From Prochlorococcus sp. AG-424-E18 (GTDB lineage: Bacteria > Cyanobacteriota > Cyanobacteriia > PCC-6307 > Cyanobiaceae), in the NCBI GenBank assembly GCA_003210155.1, contig QCNC01000001.1:279782-343781 (forward strand): 64,000 bases of DNA, in the 5' to 3' direction. The translations under genes and the position numbers were made by a program. How positions within the stretch are numbered: the stretch's first letter is position 1; each line of letters begins with the position of its first letter. Shown here piece by piece: positions 39,086 through 49,902 of this stretch. The notes beneath the pieces are model-generated. The model did not search any database and was not told where the DNA came from. It was given only the letters and a program-made list of their open reading frames with translations.

Positions 39086-40239
39086 TTATTTTGGAGATTA
39101 GTTATATCAGTTGGTATTATTTTTAACTTAATCAATTTATTTTTACGCTTAAGTAATATATTGATTTTTTTATTTATACCATTATTACTTATTTGGTTTA
39201 TAACGTCTGATGCGGTTTCAATATCTTTATTACCCACTTTTATTAAAATATCTTCTATCATGATTCCACTCTTTTCAGCTGGACTATTCGGTACTACATA
39301 TCCAACTTTAACTATATTATCTTTTCTCCCAGAATTACTTTCTTCTATTAGGCTAATCCCAATCATAGGATGTATTACTTTTCCATTTTTTATAAGTTGA
39401 TAGGCAATTTCCTTAGCTTTATTAATTGGGATTGCGAAACTCAAACCCGCTCCTGGACCTGATCTTATTAACGTATTAATACCAATTACTTCTCCATTGC
39501 TATTTAATAGTGGACCTCCAGAATTGCCAGGATTAATAGCAGCGTCTGTTTGTATTAATTCGAGTTTTTTATCATATATTCCTAATTGAGTTACGTTTCT
39601 ATTTAGATTACTAATAATACCAAGCGTAACTGTGTTTTCCAGTCCGAATGGATTCCCAACTGCGATAGCCCAATCACCAACTTTAATCTTTGCAGAATCG
39701 CCCAATTCTGCTTTTGGCCAAGGTCCTTTCCCTTCAATCTTTAGCACAGCTAAATCAGTAAAAAAGTCTTGGCCTATCAGTTTAGCGTTTATTTTTTTGC
39801 CATTGGTTAAACCAACAATCACCTTATCTGATCCATTCACAACATGAGCATTGGTCATTACAAGTCCATCTGCAAATATAAATCCACTACCTTGGCTTTG
39901 CTCTATCTTTGGTCGATTGTCATTAGGTAAATCTAATCCAAAAAATCTTTCAAAATATGGGTCTAGAAATAGTTGAGAATTTCTAGGAAATTTTCTTTTT
40001 TTTACATATCTTTGAGTATCAATAGTCACCACAGCTGCACCAGTTCTTTCTACAGCTTTAGTTATAAAAGATTTTTTTGAATATTTATTAACTGGATTAA
40101 GTTTTAATTGACTTACTGGTTGAGATATTACTTTTGTGGAACATGTGATGCCCAATGTAATTACTGATGAGAGTAGAAATAGCTTTTGGATGTTTTTTTT
40201 CAATTTTGATTTTCTTATGTTTTTCGAAATAATTAACAC
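39082..40239 (-). CDS. HtrA/Deg-family serine protease with PDZ domain
   Basis: 385 aa; GSGFIFADGLVMTNAHVV, DFFTDLAVLKIEG, AINPGNSGGPLLNSNGEVIGINT. Confidence 0.95.
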   Translation of the reverse strand: MLIISKNIRKSKLKKNIQKLFLLSSVITLGITCSTKVISQPVSQLKLNPVNKYSKKSFITKAVERTGAAVVTIDTQRYVKKRKFPRNSQLFLDPYFERFFGLDLPNDNRPKIEQSQGSGFIFADGLVMTNAHVVNGSDKVIVGLTNGKKINAKLIGQDFFTDLAVLKIEGKGPWPKAELGDSAKIKVGDWAIAVGNPFGLENTVTLGIISNLNRNVTQLGIYDKKLELIQTDAAINPGNSGGPLLNSNGEVIGINTLIRSGPGAGLSFAIPINKAKEIAYQLIKNGKVIHPMIGISLIEESNSGRKDNIVKVGYVVPNSPAEKSGIMIEDILIKVGNKDIETASDVINQISNNGINKKINILLKRKNKLIKLKIIPTDITNLQNN

Positions 40240-40376
40240 ACTATACTTAGTGTAATTTAAATATAACTACAAATTTACTATCTTAGCCTAGAAAATAATT
40301 TATTACCTTAAATTAGCTAATTTTCTTTTTTTCGGGCTATGATATTAAAAATATATTTAACGAATTTATAAGTTCA

Positions 40377-40637
40377 ATGACTATTCTATTCCCAATCATA
40401 TATTCTGCAGCTTTAACTTATTTAGTATGGAAAGCTTTTAAAGTAATGTCTAAAGGTTGGGGTATATCTGATAATAAAAAACCTTTCAGTACTTCTAGTT
40501 TTAAACAAAAAAAATACACAATACATCCAGAGCTTTTAGATAAATCAGGAAACATAACAGAAGAAGAGCTACTAACAGTAAGATTTTCTAATGACAATGA
40601 CTCTACATTAGAAGAAAAAGGTTCAACAACTGATTAA
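40377..40637 (+). CDS. DUF2973-like small membrane protein
   Basis: 86 aa; MTILFPIIYSAALTYLVWKAFKVMSKGWG. Confidence 0.6.
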   Translation: MTILFPIIYSAALTYLVWKAFKVMSKGWGISDNKKPFSTSSFKQKKYTIHPELLDKSGNITEEELLTVRFSNDNDSTLEEKGSTTD

Positions 40638-40661
40638 TCAAATTACATTAAAGAAAAAAAA

Positions 40662-41045
40662 TTGGAATTAAGAACAAAAATTGTTTCAGCGGTAATAAGA
40701 TCTCTCAAATTGCCACCAAGGTTTCGTTTGAAAATGGTTAAAGAAGATCCAGTTAGACTTGAACTAAGCCTCACTCCTTCATATGGTAAAAATCCAGTTA
40801 TTGTTGGTATAGTTGAATCTTTAGACTTAGTCGCGCGAAGAGATAGAGAAGGTAGACTCCCTAGAGATCTTCAAGGGACATGGGACTGGACTGTAAGACA
40901 TGGAAAAGTTAGTACTGGAGGTTGGAATCCTATGTTAAAGGAAGCATTGCAAACAATGTTTGATACAGGATTGCCAGCCATTGTATATGAGGAATTAACT
41001 GGAGATGAGTATCGACCTGTTGACGGTGTAAGACATGTTAAATAA
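40662..41045 (+). CDS. Conserved cyanobacterial hypothetical protein
   Basis: 127 aa ORF, TTG start; soluble, conserved-looking (DLQGTWDWTVRHGKVSTGGWNPMLKEALQTMFDTGLPAIVYEEL). Confidence 0.65.
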   Translation: MELRTKIVSAVIRSLKLPPRFRLKMVKEDPVRLELSLTPSYGKNPVIVGIVESLDLVARRDREGRLPRDLQGTWDWTVRHGKVSTGGWNPMLKEALQTMFDTGLPAIVYEELTGDEYRPVDGVRHVK

Positions 41046-41114
41046 ATAATTTATTATTTTTCATAAAATCTTCCTTAAAACGTTAAAATAATCTGATAGA
41101 TAATTTAGTTAATT

Positions 41115-41261
41115 ATGAATAAAGACAATCAACCAAGATTTGGCTTTGTAAATTTTGCAGAAACTTGGAATGGCCGTATGGCAATGATGGGTATTTTGAT
41201 TGGACTTGGTACTGAATTAATTACTGGACAAAGTATTCTACGACAAATTGGAATAGGTTAG
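41115..41261 (+). CDS. hli: High-light-inducible (Hli/HLIP) protein, 48 aa
   Basis: MNKDNQPRFGFVNFAETWNGRMAMMGILIGLGTELITGQSILRQIGIG; AETWNGRMAMMG Chl-binding motif. Missed by the ORF track. Confidence 0.92.
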   Translation: MNKDNQPRFGFVNFAETWNGRMAMMGILIGLGTELITGQSILRQIGIG

Positions 41262-41265
41262 TATT

Positions 41266-41607
41266 TTATTTAATTTCTTCTGCTTTCACATCAATTGTGC
41301 TCTCACTAGGCTTTTTATCTAATAGATTTTTCTTATTTATATTCTCTAAATCTGCACCGCAATTCATGCAGGTTTCACTTAAACCTAATGATATTGTCCC
41401 ACAATTACTGCACGTATTAATTTTAGATTTGTAAGAGTTAAAACCTATAAACACTAGAGCTAATAGTAGAAGAGGAATTAAAAATAAAAGAAGTAGAATA
41501 TTTCCAACAAAGCTAATGAAAAAGTTAAATCCAAAAATTGGAATAACGATAAGAACAATTAATGAGTAGGTAAGAAGATTTTTATTAGCTTTAAGAAAAT
41601 AATTCAC
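41266..41607 (-). CDS. Membrane protein with C-terminal zinc-ribbon (CSNCG...CMNCG)
   Basis: 113 aa; two TM helices then NTCSNCGTISLGLSETCMNCGADL. Confidence 0.65.
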   Translation of the reverse strand: MNYFLKANKNLLTYSLIVLIVIPIFGFNFFISFVGNILLLLFLIPLLLLALVFIGFNSYKSKINTCSNCGTISLGLSETCMNCGADLENINKKNLLDKKPSESTIDVKAEEIK

Positions 41608-41618
41608 TTTTATTATCC

Positions 41619-42548
41619 TTATTTATAATTTCTTTTTTTATTTACTAAAGTCATACTAGCAATTACTACGCTCCAACACTGTCCAAAATATAAAATTACT
41701 CCTAATAGCCATACCCATAAAGTAAGTACTAGAAAACCTCCAATAAAACCGTATGCTTGAAATCTTACTCCAAGTGAGAGAATACTTTTACTTACTGCTA
41801 GGTTCAAAGTGGTAAGGCCAATTCCAATAAGAAAAGATCCAGGTAAAAGTGGTTTCAATGGAACCTTTCTACTGGGTAAAAGTGCTTGTAATAAAAGAGC
41901 CATTAAAGAAAAACCAACTAGTGGTATTGCAAACTGACCAACTTGTAATAACGGCAACTTTAATAATAAATCAGAAATAATATTATTGGATTTTGAAAGA
42001 TTTTCTAAAACGTTACTTGGGATCATCCTAAGATTTACACTAATTTGATCTAGTACCATTAAAAAACCAATAAAGAATACTATTAAAAAGGCTTCAACTC
42101 TATTTCGGAGAAACTTCGAAGCTTGAACTCTCCAAGCAGCATTAACTTTTTTAGAAGGAATTTCATCCTCCCAAAGCCTATCCGAACCTCTTTGAAGAGA
42201 TAGATATGCATTTCCTGCTGTAAAAAGCAAAAACATAGCACCAAGAATTCCTGCTCCAAAACCTTGATCTATTAAATTAAATAATGTTGTTTCTACTAAC
42301 TCAACTACTGAAGGAGGTAAAAGCTGAGCAGCAATGGCAATTATTTGTTGATCTAATCCTTCTTGTTTTCCTAGGAACCATGAAGCTATTGAAAGAGAAA
42401 TTAGAAGGATGGGAAAAAATGATTGAAGTGTGTAGTATGCAAATGCAGCGCTTAAATCAACACAATCAGATTTGCTCCATCGTTCACAAGCTCCCCATAA
42501 ACTTTTCAGTATCCATGTTGAACTTCTCTGCATATTAATTTTCTTCAA
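41619..42548 (-). CDS. YihY/BrkB family inner membrane protein
   Basis: 309 aa; DLSAAFAYYTLQSFFPILLISLSIASW, multiple TM helices. Confidence 0.85.
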   Translation of the reverse strand: MKKINMQRSSTWILKSLWGACERWSKSDCVDLSAAFAYYTLQSFFPILLISLSIASWFLGKQEGLDQQIIAIAAQLLPPSVVELVETTLFNLIDQGFGAGILGAMFLLFTAGNAYLSLQRGSDRLWEDEIPSKKVNAAWRVQASKFLRNRVEAFLIVFFIGFLMVLDQISVNLRMIPSNVLENLSKSNNIISDLLLKLPLLQVGQFAIPLVGFSLMALLLQALLPSRKVPLKPLLPGSFLIGIGLTTLNLAVSKSILSLGVRFQAYGFIGGFLVLTLWVWLLGVILYFGQCWSVVIASMTLVNKKRNYK

Positions 42549-42623
42549 ATATTTATTTATTTACTTAATTTTTATTGTATCTGATTAAGAAATTTTTCAA
42601 GCAATTTTTTATTTATGATGCAA

Positions 42624-43424
42624 CTATTTTGCTAATAATAAATAGCCCCATGGCTTTAAAATGTCAAATTTTTCAATAGATCTACAAGCAATTAATGGAA
42701 AATTAACGTCGCTCAAGTCTTCTCCTGAAACTAAATTTAAAGGATCTGTTTCTAACCACTCTATAGAACAATTGAGTTCTTCTAATAGCAGCCAGGCTGC
42801 TGCAATATCCCATATCTTAGGGGTTGATTCTATTGCTCCGAAAGTTTGTCCCATCGCTACACTCGTAAGATTTAAACTCGATACACCTAAGAGTCTGATT
42901 TTGCCAGGAAATACTGAGTTTGGTTTTTTTTGTAAAATTTTTATTGATCTACTACATAAAGAAATGCATTCACTTTGACGATTATTTTGACTAGGGTCGA
43001 TTTTCTTGTTATTCAACCAAACCCCTTTACCTTTAATGGATACAAACTTTTGTTTTAATGTAGGAATTATTAAAAAAGAAGATTGTGGTTTGCCATCAAC
43101 AAACCTTGCTACAGATATAGACCAGTAAGGAATACCGGCAGCAAAATTTGTTGTCCCATCGAGTGGATCGACCACCCAGTAAGCTTTTGAATTTGGAATT
43201 AACTTTTGCCCTTCTTCACTAAGGACCCCTTCACCTGGAGCTATTGAAGCTAAGCCATCAACTATTGTTTTGTCACTCCATAAATCACAACTTGTTAATA
43301 ATGATCCATCTGCTTTATTGCTGGCGCTAATATTTCCAAAATCTTTTGTTTGACGTTGACTAACCAATTCAAATAAAGAATCTAATTTACGTAGTTGCTG
43401 ATTAGTTAAATTTGGTGGATTCAT
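42624..43424 (-). CDS. Inositol monophosphatase family protein (likely start at 43424)
   Basis: LSEEGQ, YWVVDPLDGTTNFAAGIPYWSISVA, PKIWDIAAAWLLLEE. ATG at 43424 forms an ATGA overlap with the upstream TolC-like stop. Confidence 0.9.
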   Translation of the reverse strand: MNPPNLTNQQLRKLDSLFELVSQRQTKDFGNISASNKADGSLLTSCDLWSDKTIVDGLASIAPGEGVLSEEGQKLIPNSKAYWVVDPLDGTTNFAAGIPYWSISVARFVDGKPQSSFLIIPTLKQKFVSIKGKGVWLNNKKIDPSQNNRQSECISLCSRSIKILQKKPNSVFPGKIRLLGVSSLNLTSVAMGQTFGAIESTPKIWDIAAAWLLLEELNCSIEWLETDPLNLVSGEDLSDVNFPLIACRSIEKFDILKPWGYLLLAK

Positions 43425-44854
43425 TTTTGTATATTGCAAATAGACTCTGTATCCTTAATTTTAGTATTATTATTACCCAAACAATTATTGCTTTTATCAA
43501 GGAAAGTTAATCTTTCTAATTCATCTATATTCAGATTGTAATTATATATTGCATTAATATTTTTTGATTTCGCATTACTTAATTCACTTTGCCTAACAAG
43601 AACATCTTTTAGAGTTGATATTCCGACATCATATCTAAGTCTGGAAAGCCTTACAGACTCTTTGCTAGATTCAATTTCTTTAAGAGAAGAAATTATTTTT
43701 TCTTCATTTAATTTAAGGTTTAAATAGGCTTTACTAATACTTGTGGTTAAAACATTTTTTAGATTTTCATAGGCATATTTTTCGGATTCTGCATCTGCTA
43801 TTTTTGATTTATAGGAGTTCTTATTTTGTCCACCATCAAAAATACTCCATGCAAAATTTAGACTTATAGTATTTGTATAATTAGATCCAGATTTTTCAGA
43901 GTCGATATTAGTTGCTAGAGAGTCACCCTTTGAAAATGTACTAGATAATGAATTACTGATATAGATATTTGGCTTATTTTGAGCTAAAAAGTTCTCTGCT
44001 TGGCTCTTTTTGATTGATTTTTGAAGAATAAGGTTTTTTAAGGAAAGATTTTTATCCAAACCCTCATTAATATTCTTATTCAATTTATGATTCCAAAACC
44101 CTATAAGATTTTGCTCTTTATTAGTTTCGAAATCTCCCTTAACATTAAGAATCTCTTTAAGAGAAATTTTATTAATTTCATGTTCTATTTTCTTTTCATT
44201 AAGTGATTGTTGATCTCGAGATAATTGAGCTTCTGCTTCAAGAACTTCAAATTTTGTACCAATTCCAGCATCTAGCTTCGCTTTAGCATTTTCTAAACTT
44301 GTAATTGATAAGTCAAGTGTGAATTTTTTATTTTGAATATCTTGATATGACTTTTTGTATTTTTGATATCTGATTCTTGCTTCTTGAATTAAATCTTTTT
44401 TCTTAATCTCATAATTATTTTCTGCAATTTTATAATTTGTTTTGGCAATTTTAATTTCATATCCTCTTAGCGGGGCAATTAAATCCCATTTAATATTCAG
44501 GGAAGGATTAGCCGAAAATTGTGATGTTTTTAAAGTAGGAGATTTGCTATTGTAATTTTTACCTGCAACATATTTTGGTATCCCATTGGCTTGAAAATCT
44601 AAGGATGGGAATCTTTTGGCAATTTGACTGGAAAGATTAAAGCTTGCAGAGGCTAATAAGTTTTGTAATGATTTTAATTCTTGATTATTTAATATAAGTT
44701 TTTCTATTTCTTGATAATCTACAAAAGTAATATTTGATTTTTCTTCTAAAACATTATCAATGTAATTTTTTGTTTCGCTCGATAAAGCATTAAAGGTATT
44801 CACACTTAAAGCAAGCGGCAATAATAAAAAAGGATTTATTACTCTTCTAAGCAT
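43421..44854 (-). CDS. TolC-like outer membrane efflux protein
   Basis: 477 aa; N-terminal signal-like sequence, repeated helical OEP architecture (LDAGIGTKFEVLEAEAQLSRDQ; YDVGISTLKDVLVRQSELSNA). Confidence 0.85.
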   Translation of the reverse strand: MLRRVINPFLLLPLALSVNTFNALSSETKNYIDNVLEEKSNITFVDYQEIEKLILNNQELKSLQNLLASASFNLSSQIAKRFPSLDFQANGIPKYVAGKNYNSKSPTLKTSQFSANPSLNIKWDLIAPLRGYEIKIAKTNYKIAENNYEIKKKDLIQEARIRYQKYKKSYQDIQNKKFTLDLSITSLENAKAKLDAGIGTKFEVLEAEAQLSRDQQSLNEKKIEHEINKISLKEILNVKGDFETNKEQNLIGFWNHKLNKNINEGLDKNLSLKNLILQKSIKKSQAENFLAQNKPNIYISNSLSSTFSKGDSLATNIDSEKSGSNYTNTISLNFAWSIFDGGQNKNSYKSKIADAESEKYAYENLKNVLTTSISKAYLNLKLNEEKIISSLKEIESSKESVRLSRLRYDVGISTLKDVLVRQSELSNAKSKNINAIYNYNLNIDELERLTFLDKSNNCLGNNNTKIKDTESICNIQK

Positions 44855-44879
44855 GTTTTATAGTTTCGAAAATATTCGA

Positions 44880-46259
44880 TTAACCAATCAAAGTACTAAT
44901 AATATCATTTGAATCATCAAGAACGTGAATTTTAGTATTTATTTGATTCTCAACTTCTTGAATATTTTTATCATCTAAAAATAAATCAGTATTAATTTTT
45001 AACATAATAGATGGTATGTAAACAGCCTCTCCTAAATCCTTATTTTTCAGTCCGTAAATTAGATCTTCTCCAGTAAGAAGACCTGTGACAACTTGATCTT
45101 GACCCCAATAAATACTTGGTAAACCATATAAATTAATTGTTAATCCATTAATTAAGTTTAATTTTTTAACTGTAGGAATTAGGGCTTCATAAACTAATTT
45201 ACCAACAATCCAACTAACTTTTTTTGGCTTTTTTACTTTTTGGGGTAGGTTTTGAGTCTTATCTCTTAATGCTTCTAGAAAGTTTCTAATAGTCCCAACT
45301 CCATTAGATTCTTGTGGCATATTTTCGTAGGTTTTGTAACTAGGTAAATTTTTACCAGCAATTAAATACCATTCGTCTGCTAGCCAACAAAAACGAGTCC
45401 CAAGAGTAATTTGTAGAGAGGCTTGAATTCTCTCTACTTGTTTAATAGTTTTTTTTGCGTATTCTGGGCTTATTGATTTCAATCCATCATTTTCAGGTCT
45501 AAATTTTGTAAGTCCTACAGGAACTATTGCTACTGAAAGTACTGTTTGAGTAGCTTTTTTGTAGAATTCAGCAAGTTCTAAAATTGATTTCTCAAGAATA
45601 TCCCCATCATTAATATCTGGACAAACAACAATTTGAGCATGTATTTGAATAGAGTTTTTTTCAAACCACGAAATTTGATCAAGTATCACTCCTGCTTTTT
45701 TATTTTTTAATAATTTTTCTCTTGTGGCGGGATCAGTAGCATGAACTGAAATAAAAAGTGGGGATAGTTTTTGCATAGCAATTCTTTCCCAGTCTTCTTT
45801 TTTTAAATTCGTAAGAGTTAAATAAGAGCCATATAGGAAACTTAATCTATAATCATCATCTTTTATATAAAGGCTTTTTCTTTTACCGCTTGGCTGTTGA
45901 TCAATAAAACAAAATGGACATCTATTATTGCATTGCTTGATTGAATCAAATAATGCATCTTTAAAATTTATACCTAAATTAACGTCTTGATCTTTTTCAA
46001 TATTTATATTGTGAATCTCATGATTTCTATCTAAAACTGATATGTCTAAAATTTCTTCACTAATAAGAATCTGATAATCAATTAAATCTCTTGGTTTTTT
46101 CCCATTAATACTAATAATTGAATCACCTGATTCAAATCCTATTTCTTCAGCAATAGAATTAGCTTCAATGCTTTCAATTTCTGCAGGGTTTATTTTATAA
46201 GTAATATTAGGAACCAAAAGATCAATGGGATCTTCCGTATAATTAATTTCTTGCCACAC
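44880..46259 (-). CDS. DUF512 radical SAM/PDZ-like FeS protein
   Basis: 459 aa; N-terminal PDZ-like (AEEIGFESGDSIISINGKKPRDL), CNNRCPFCFIDQQPSGKRKSLYIKDDDYRLSFLYGSYLTLTNL. Confidence 0.88.
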   Translation of the reverse strand: MWQEINYTEDPIDLLVPNITYKINPAEIESIEANSIAEEIGFESGDSIISINGKKPRDLIDYQILISEEILDISVLDRNHEIHNINIEKDQDVNLGINFKDALFDSIKQCNNRCPFCFIDQQPSGKRKSLYIKDDDYRLSFLYGSYLTLTNLKKEDWERIAMQKLSPLFISVHATDPATREKLLKNKKAGVILDQISWFEKNSIQIHAQIVVCPDINDGDILEKSILELAEFYKKATQTVLSVAIVPVGLTKFRPENDGLKSISPEYAKKTIKQVERIQASLQITLGTRFCWLADEWYLIAGKNLPSYKTYENMPQESNGVGTIRNFLEALRDKTQNLPQKVKKPKKVSWIVGKLVYEALIPTVKKLNLINGLTINLYGLPSIYWGQDQVVTGLLTGEDLIYGLKNKDLGEAVYIPSIMLKINTDLFLDDKNIQEVENQINTKIHVLDDSNDIISTLIG

Positions 46260-46437
46260 AATTTAAGGCCATATACTCTTATTTATATTTATTCTAAACT
46301 TATATATGACTCAAAGTGTATTAAATACTTTTAAAAAACTAAATAAACGTATGAAATAATGGGCTTTTTATTTATTAAAATATGGCATTCGCAGTTTTCT
46401 AAAACACGATTTAGATTAATTAAAATAACCTTTTTCA

Positions 46438-47205
46438 TTGAAAGAATTAATTACAAAAAATTTAGAAGTCAAAGATAAATTCAACTATGAATCCCAAAAG
46501 ACAGTTGATTCATACGAAGATAGTTTTTTATCAAATCCTATATCTTTAAGATTGTGGTCTTCTTTTTTTGTAATTTTACCTATTTTTGTTCAAGCCCCTT
46601 GGGTTAGATTAGAACCAATAAGTGCTCTTTGTTTTACTTTTGTTATTGTCTTAGTGGCAATTGTTTTAAATCAGAAAGGATCAAATAAGTGGTTTATTGT
46701 CAGTTCATTATTACTTGGTATATCAGGTAGTTGGCTTGGTGGATGTTTGTTCTGGGGTTGGTTAAGCCCATTTCCTATCCTACACATACCTGTTGAAGCT
46801 GTAGTTCTCCCACTAGCTTTAATTGGATTTGGTACTAATTGGAAAATAGGTTCAAGTTTTTATATCTCTTCTTTATTTGGAACCGCAATTACCGACATTA
46901 CAATATTTTTAATCGGAATCATGGATCAATGGAAGCAGGTAATTACAGCAGATTCTGAAAATGCACCCATTATTCTTCAAAAAACTTCAGAGAGTCTTAT
47001 TCAAATAAAATCATTATCAATTATCGTTTTTGTTGCTCTTATACTGTGGTTTATTTCAAAAGAAATTTTAGATTCTGGCACAATTAATAATACAAATGGC
47101 AAAGCACTGTTAGTTTCTGGTTACGTAATTCAAACGACATTAATTGTTGATGGTATTTTTATTGTTTTAGCAATTCTGCAACCAACTTTTAGTGGATTGG
47201 TTTAA
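46438..47205 (+). CDS. DUF3120 membrane protein
   Basis: 255 aa multi-TM; position between DUF512 and nadB. Confidence 0.75.
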   Translation: MKELITKNLEVKDKFNYESQKTVDSYEDSFLSNPISLRLWSSFFVILPIFVQAPWVRLEPISALCFTFVIVLVAIVLNQKGSNKWFIVSSLLLGISGSWLGGCLFWGWLSPFPILHIPVEAVVLPLALIGFGTNWKIGSSFYISSLFGTAITDITIFLIGIMDQWKQVITADSENAPIILQKTSESLIQIKSLSIIVFVALILWFISKEILDSGTINNTNGKALLVSGYVIQTTLIVDGIFIVLAILQPTFSGLV

Positions 47206-48872
47206 TGTTAAGGCTTCCATTTTCGCAAGAAGCGATACCAATAAATAATTGGGATGTAATCGTTATAGGCGCTGGAGCTGCTGGCCTTATGACTTGTCTT
47301 GAATTACCATCAAATTTAAAAGTGCTTCTTTTAAATAGAAATACTAGTAAGGTATCTTCCAGTAGATGGGCTCAAGGCGGAATTGCATCTGTTGTTAGAC
47401 AAGATGATTCATTTGATCTTCATGCTGAGGATACTTTAAAAGCAGGTGATGGACTATGTGATTTTCAAGCTGTAGAAATGTTAGTTAAAGAAGCTCCAGG
47501 TTGTGTAGAAAGGTTGCAGAATTTAGGGATGATTTTTGATCAAAGTTCTGATCAACTAGCTACTACCTTGGAAGCAGCCCATTCACGAAGAAGAGTCTTA
47601 CATGTTAAAGATCGTACTGGACGAGCATTAGTTGAAGTTCTAGAAGATCATATTGAGAATCAAAAAAATATTCTTCACTGCAGAGGTGTAAGAGTAACTG
47701 AACTTCTCATTGAAAATAAAGAATGTAGAGGAGTTCAGGTTCTTGATGGAGCAAATTTATATTGGATTAAATCTAGAGCTGTTGTTTTGGCTACAGGTGG
47801 TGGTGGGCACTTATTTACAAATACAACAAATCCTGCTCAATCCTCTGGTGAAGGGATTGCTCTTGCATGGAAAGCAGGAGCTGCTATAGAAGATTTAGAG
47901 TTCGTGCAATTTCATCCAACAGCTTTAAAATTTTATGGTGCACCTTGCTTCTTAATATCTGAGGCACTTAGAGGGGAAGGAGCGATTTTAGTTGATAAAA
48001 ATGGTGAAAGTCCAGTTAAAAATCTTGAAAATCGTGATCTAGCTTCTAGAGATCAGGTAAGTAGAGCAATTATGAAAAACATGCATGATAATAATGTAGA
48101 CCATGTTGGCTTAGATCTTCGGTATATTGACCCAGAAAACATTGTAGAGCGCTTCCCCACGATCTTAAGTCGATGTCAGGATTATGGGGTTAATCCTTTA
48201 AATGAGATTATTCCTGTAGCCCCTGCAGCTCATTATTGGATGGGAGGTGTAAAAACCGACTTAAATGCTTCTTCTACACTAACAGGTTTATATGCCGTTG
48301 GAGAAGTTGCTTCAACAGGTGTGCATGGTGCTAATAGATTGGCAAGTAATTCACTGATGGAATGCCTTGTTTTTGCAAGAAAAATGTCTTCAATTATTTT
48401 GAATACACCTTCTAAATTTGAAAAATTTGATAGATCATTTAAAGAGTTTGATATTCAAGATCCAAAAGAAGATGAAATTTCTATAATTGCTAAAAAAATT
48501 GATGAACTAAGAAAACTATGTTGGTTAAATTTAGGGGTTTCTCGAAATAAGGTAAATATGAGTAAATTTTTAAATTACATTCAAAATGATATAGATAAAT
48601 TAAATAAAAATGATTTACTAAATAGTCTTGAAAAAATAAAATTTGATCAAAAAATAAAACTTAGTGAACGTAATAGAAGAGCTTTAAATCTTTTACTTGA
48701 TTTAAAGAATAGACAAATAACCACCATAACTTTATTAAAAGCTTGTCTATTTAGAGAAGAAAGTAGAGGAGGGCATTATAGAGATGATTTTCCTGATAAA
48801 GATAAAAATTGGGAATGCCATACGAGACAACAGTTAGATCAAAAAATTCAAAAAAGATTCATTAAAAATTAA
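47205..48872 (+). CDS. nadB: L-aspartate oxidase
   Basis: 555 aa; VIVIGAGAAGLMTCLEL, SSSRWAQGGIASV, HSRRRVLHVKDRTGRALVEVLEDH, GVHGANRLASNSLMECLVFA. Confidence 0.96.
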   Translation: MLRLPFSQEAIPINNWDVIVIGAGAAGLMTCLELPSNLKVLLLNRNTSKVSSSRWAQGGIASVVRQDDSFDLHAEDTLKAGDGLCDFQAVEMLVKEAPGCVERLQNLGMIFDQSSDQLATTLEAAHSRRRVLHVKDRTGRALVEVLEDHIENQKNILHCRGVRVTELLIENKECRGVQVLDGANLYWIKSRAVVLATGGGGHLFTNTTNPAQSSGEGIALAWKAGAAIEDLEFVQFHPTALKFYGAPCFLISEALRGEGAILVDKNGESPVKNLENRDLASRDQVSRAIMKNMHDNNVDHVGLDLRYIDPENIVERFPTILSRCQDYGVNPLNEIIPVAPAAHYWMGGVKTDLNASSTLTGLYAVGEVASTGVHGANRLASNSLMECLVFARKMSSIILNTPSKFEKFDRSFKEFDIQDPKEDEISIIAKKIDELRKLCWLNLGVSRNKVNMSKFLNYIQNDIDKLNKNDLLNSLEKIKFDQKIKLSERNRRALNLLLDLKNRQITTITLLKACLFREESRGGHYRDDFPDKDKNWECHTRQQLDQKIQKRFIKN

Positions 48873-49797
48873 GATCTCCCTGATACTCAGTTTTTGTTGC
48901 TAATTCATTTAAGTCACGCGTACCACTAATAATTTCTCCATTTATTTCCCAAGAAGGAAAACCACTGATTTCTTTCGTTTGGCATAGCTCAAACTCATTA
49001 TCTTTACCATCTTTAGCACACTCCACTACTTTTAATTCTTTAACTGCTTCCTTACCAAATAATTGTTTCTGATCGTGGCAATGCGGGCACCAGTATGCAC
49101 TATACATAACAATATTGTTTTCACTTAAAAATTTTGCAAACTTTACCTTCTGGGGAGAGCTTGAAGTGGTAATTATTGGTGATACATTTTCAGTGGGGTT
49201 TGCAACATCGATAGCCTTAGAGGGGTCAACGTTTGTTGACCAAATTAGGCCCCCCAGCAGGACACTAATGGCTACCATGAAACCTCTAAAAATCATAGGT
49301 TCTCTACTTTCAAATTTTGCTCCAATCATAGAAACTATAAAGATAGAAAACGATAAAATTGCTGAAAGTATACAAAAAAAGCAATATGCTTGAATCTTAA
49401 AAAACATTATATTTATCAATAAAAAGCTAAATGTTGATGACGCACAAGAAATTAGAAATACTAACCACCATAAAAACTTATTTAGTTTTTCTTTTGGGGA
49501 AATTAAATTAAGTGAGAGTATTATTGTGATAACTAATATTGATAAATATGTTATGAATCCAGCTAATGAGAGAGGTATATTAACTTGATTATTTTCAAAT
49601 AAAGTACCCCAAGGACTATTTAAAACTGTTTCACAACCATTTTGTATCCCTGGGCATGAAAGCGAAGTAAATAATCCCCAGTTTTTTAAAGTAATTGAAC
49701 CTGTATCCACTATGCCTATAGTGCTAAGAATTGCGATTATGATTTTTGGCCATTTCAAATCTTTTTTATTTCTTCTGTTTAAAGTCTTAAGAGCCAT
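48862..49797 (-). CDS. VKOR-thioredoxin-like fusion protein (disulfide bond formation)
   Basis: 311 aa; CPGIQNGCETVLNSPWGTLF, CFFC, Trx-like YWCPHCHDQK. Confidence 0.92.
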   Translation of the reverse strand: MALKTLNRRNKKDLKWPKIIIAILSTIGIVDTGSITLKNWGLFTSLSCPGIQNGCETVLNSPWGTLFENNQVNIPLSLAGFITYLSILVITIILSLNLISPKEKLNKFLWWLVFLISCASSTFSFLLINIMFFKIQAYCFFCILSAILSFSIFIVSMIGAKFESREPMIFRGFMVAISVLLGGLIWSTNVDPSKAIDVANPTENVSPIITTSSSPQKVKFAKFLSENNIVMYSAYWCPHCHDQKQLFGKEAVKELKVVECAKDGKDNEFELCQTKEISGFPSWEINGEIISGTRDLNELATKTEYQGDLNF

Positions 49798-49902
49798 ACA
49801 AAAAGAAAGTTTGTTATTTACATTATCTATCCTAATATTATCTTGGCATGAGAGTTATATACGAAATGCTGTTTAAATCTTTTAATTCTTATTTGTTAAG
49901 TT

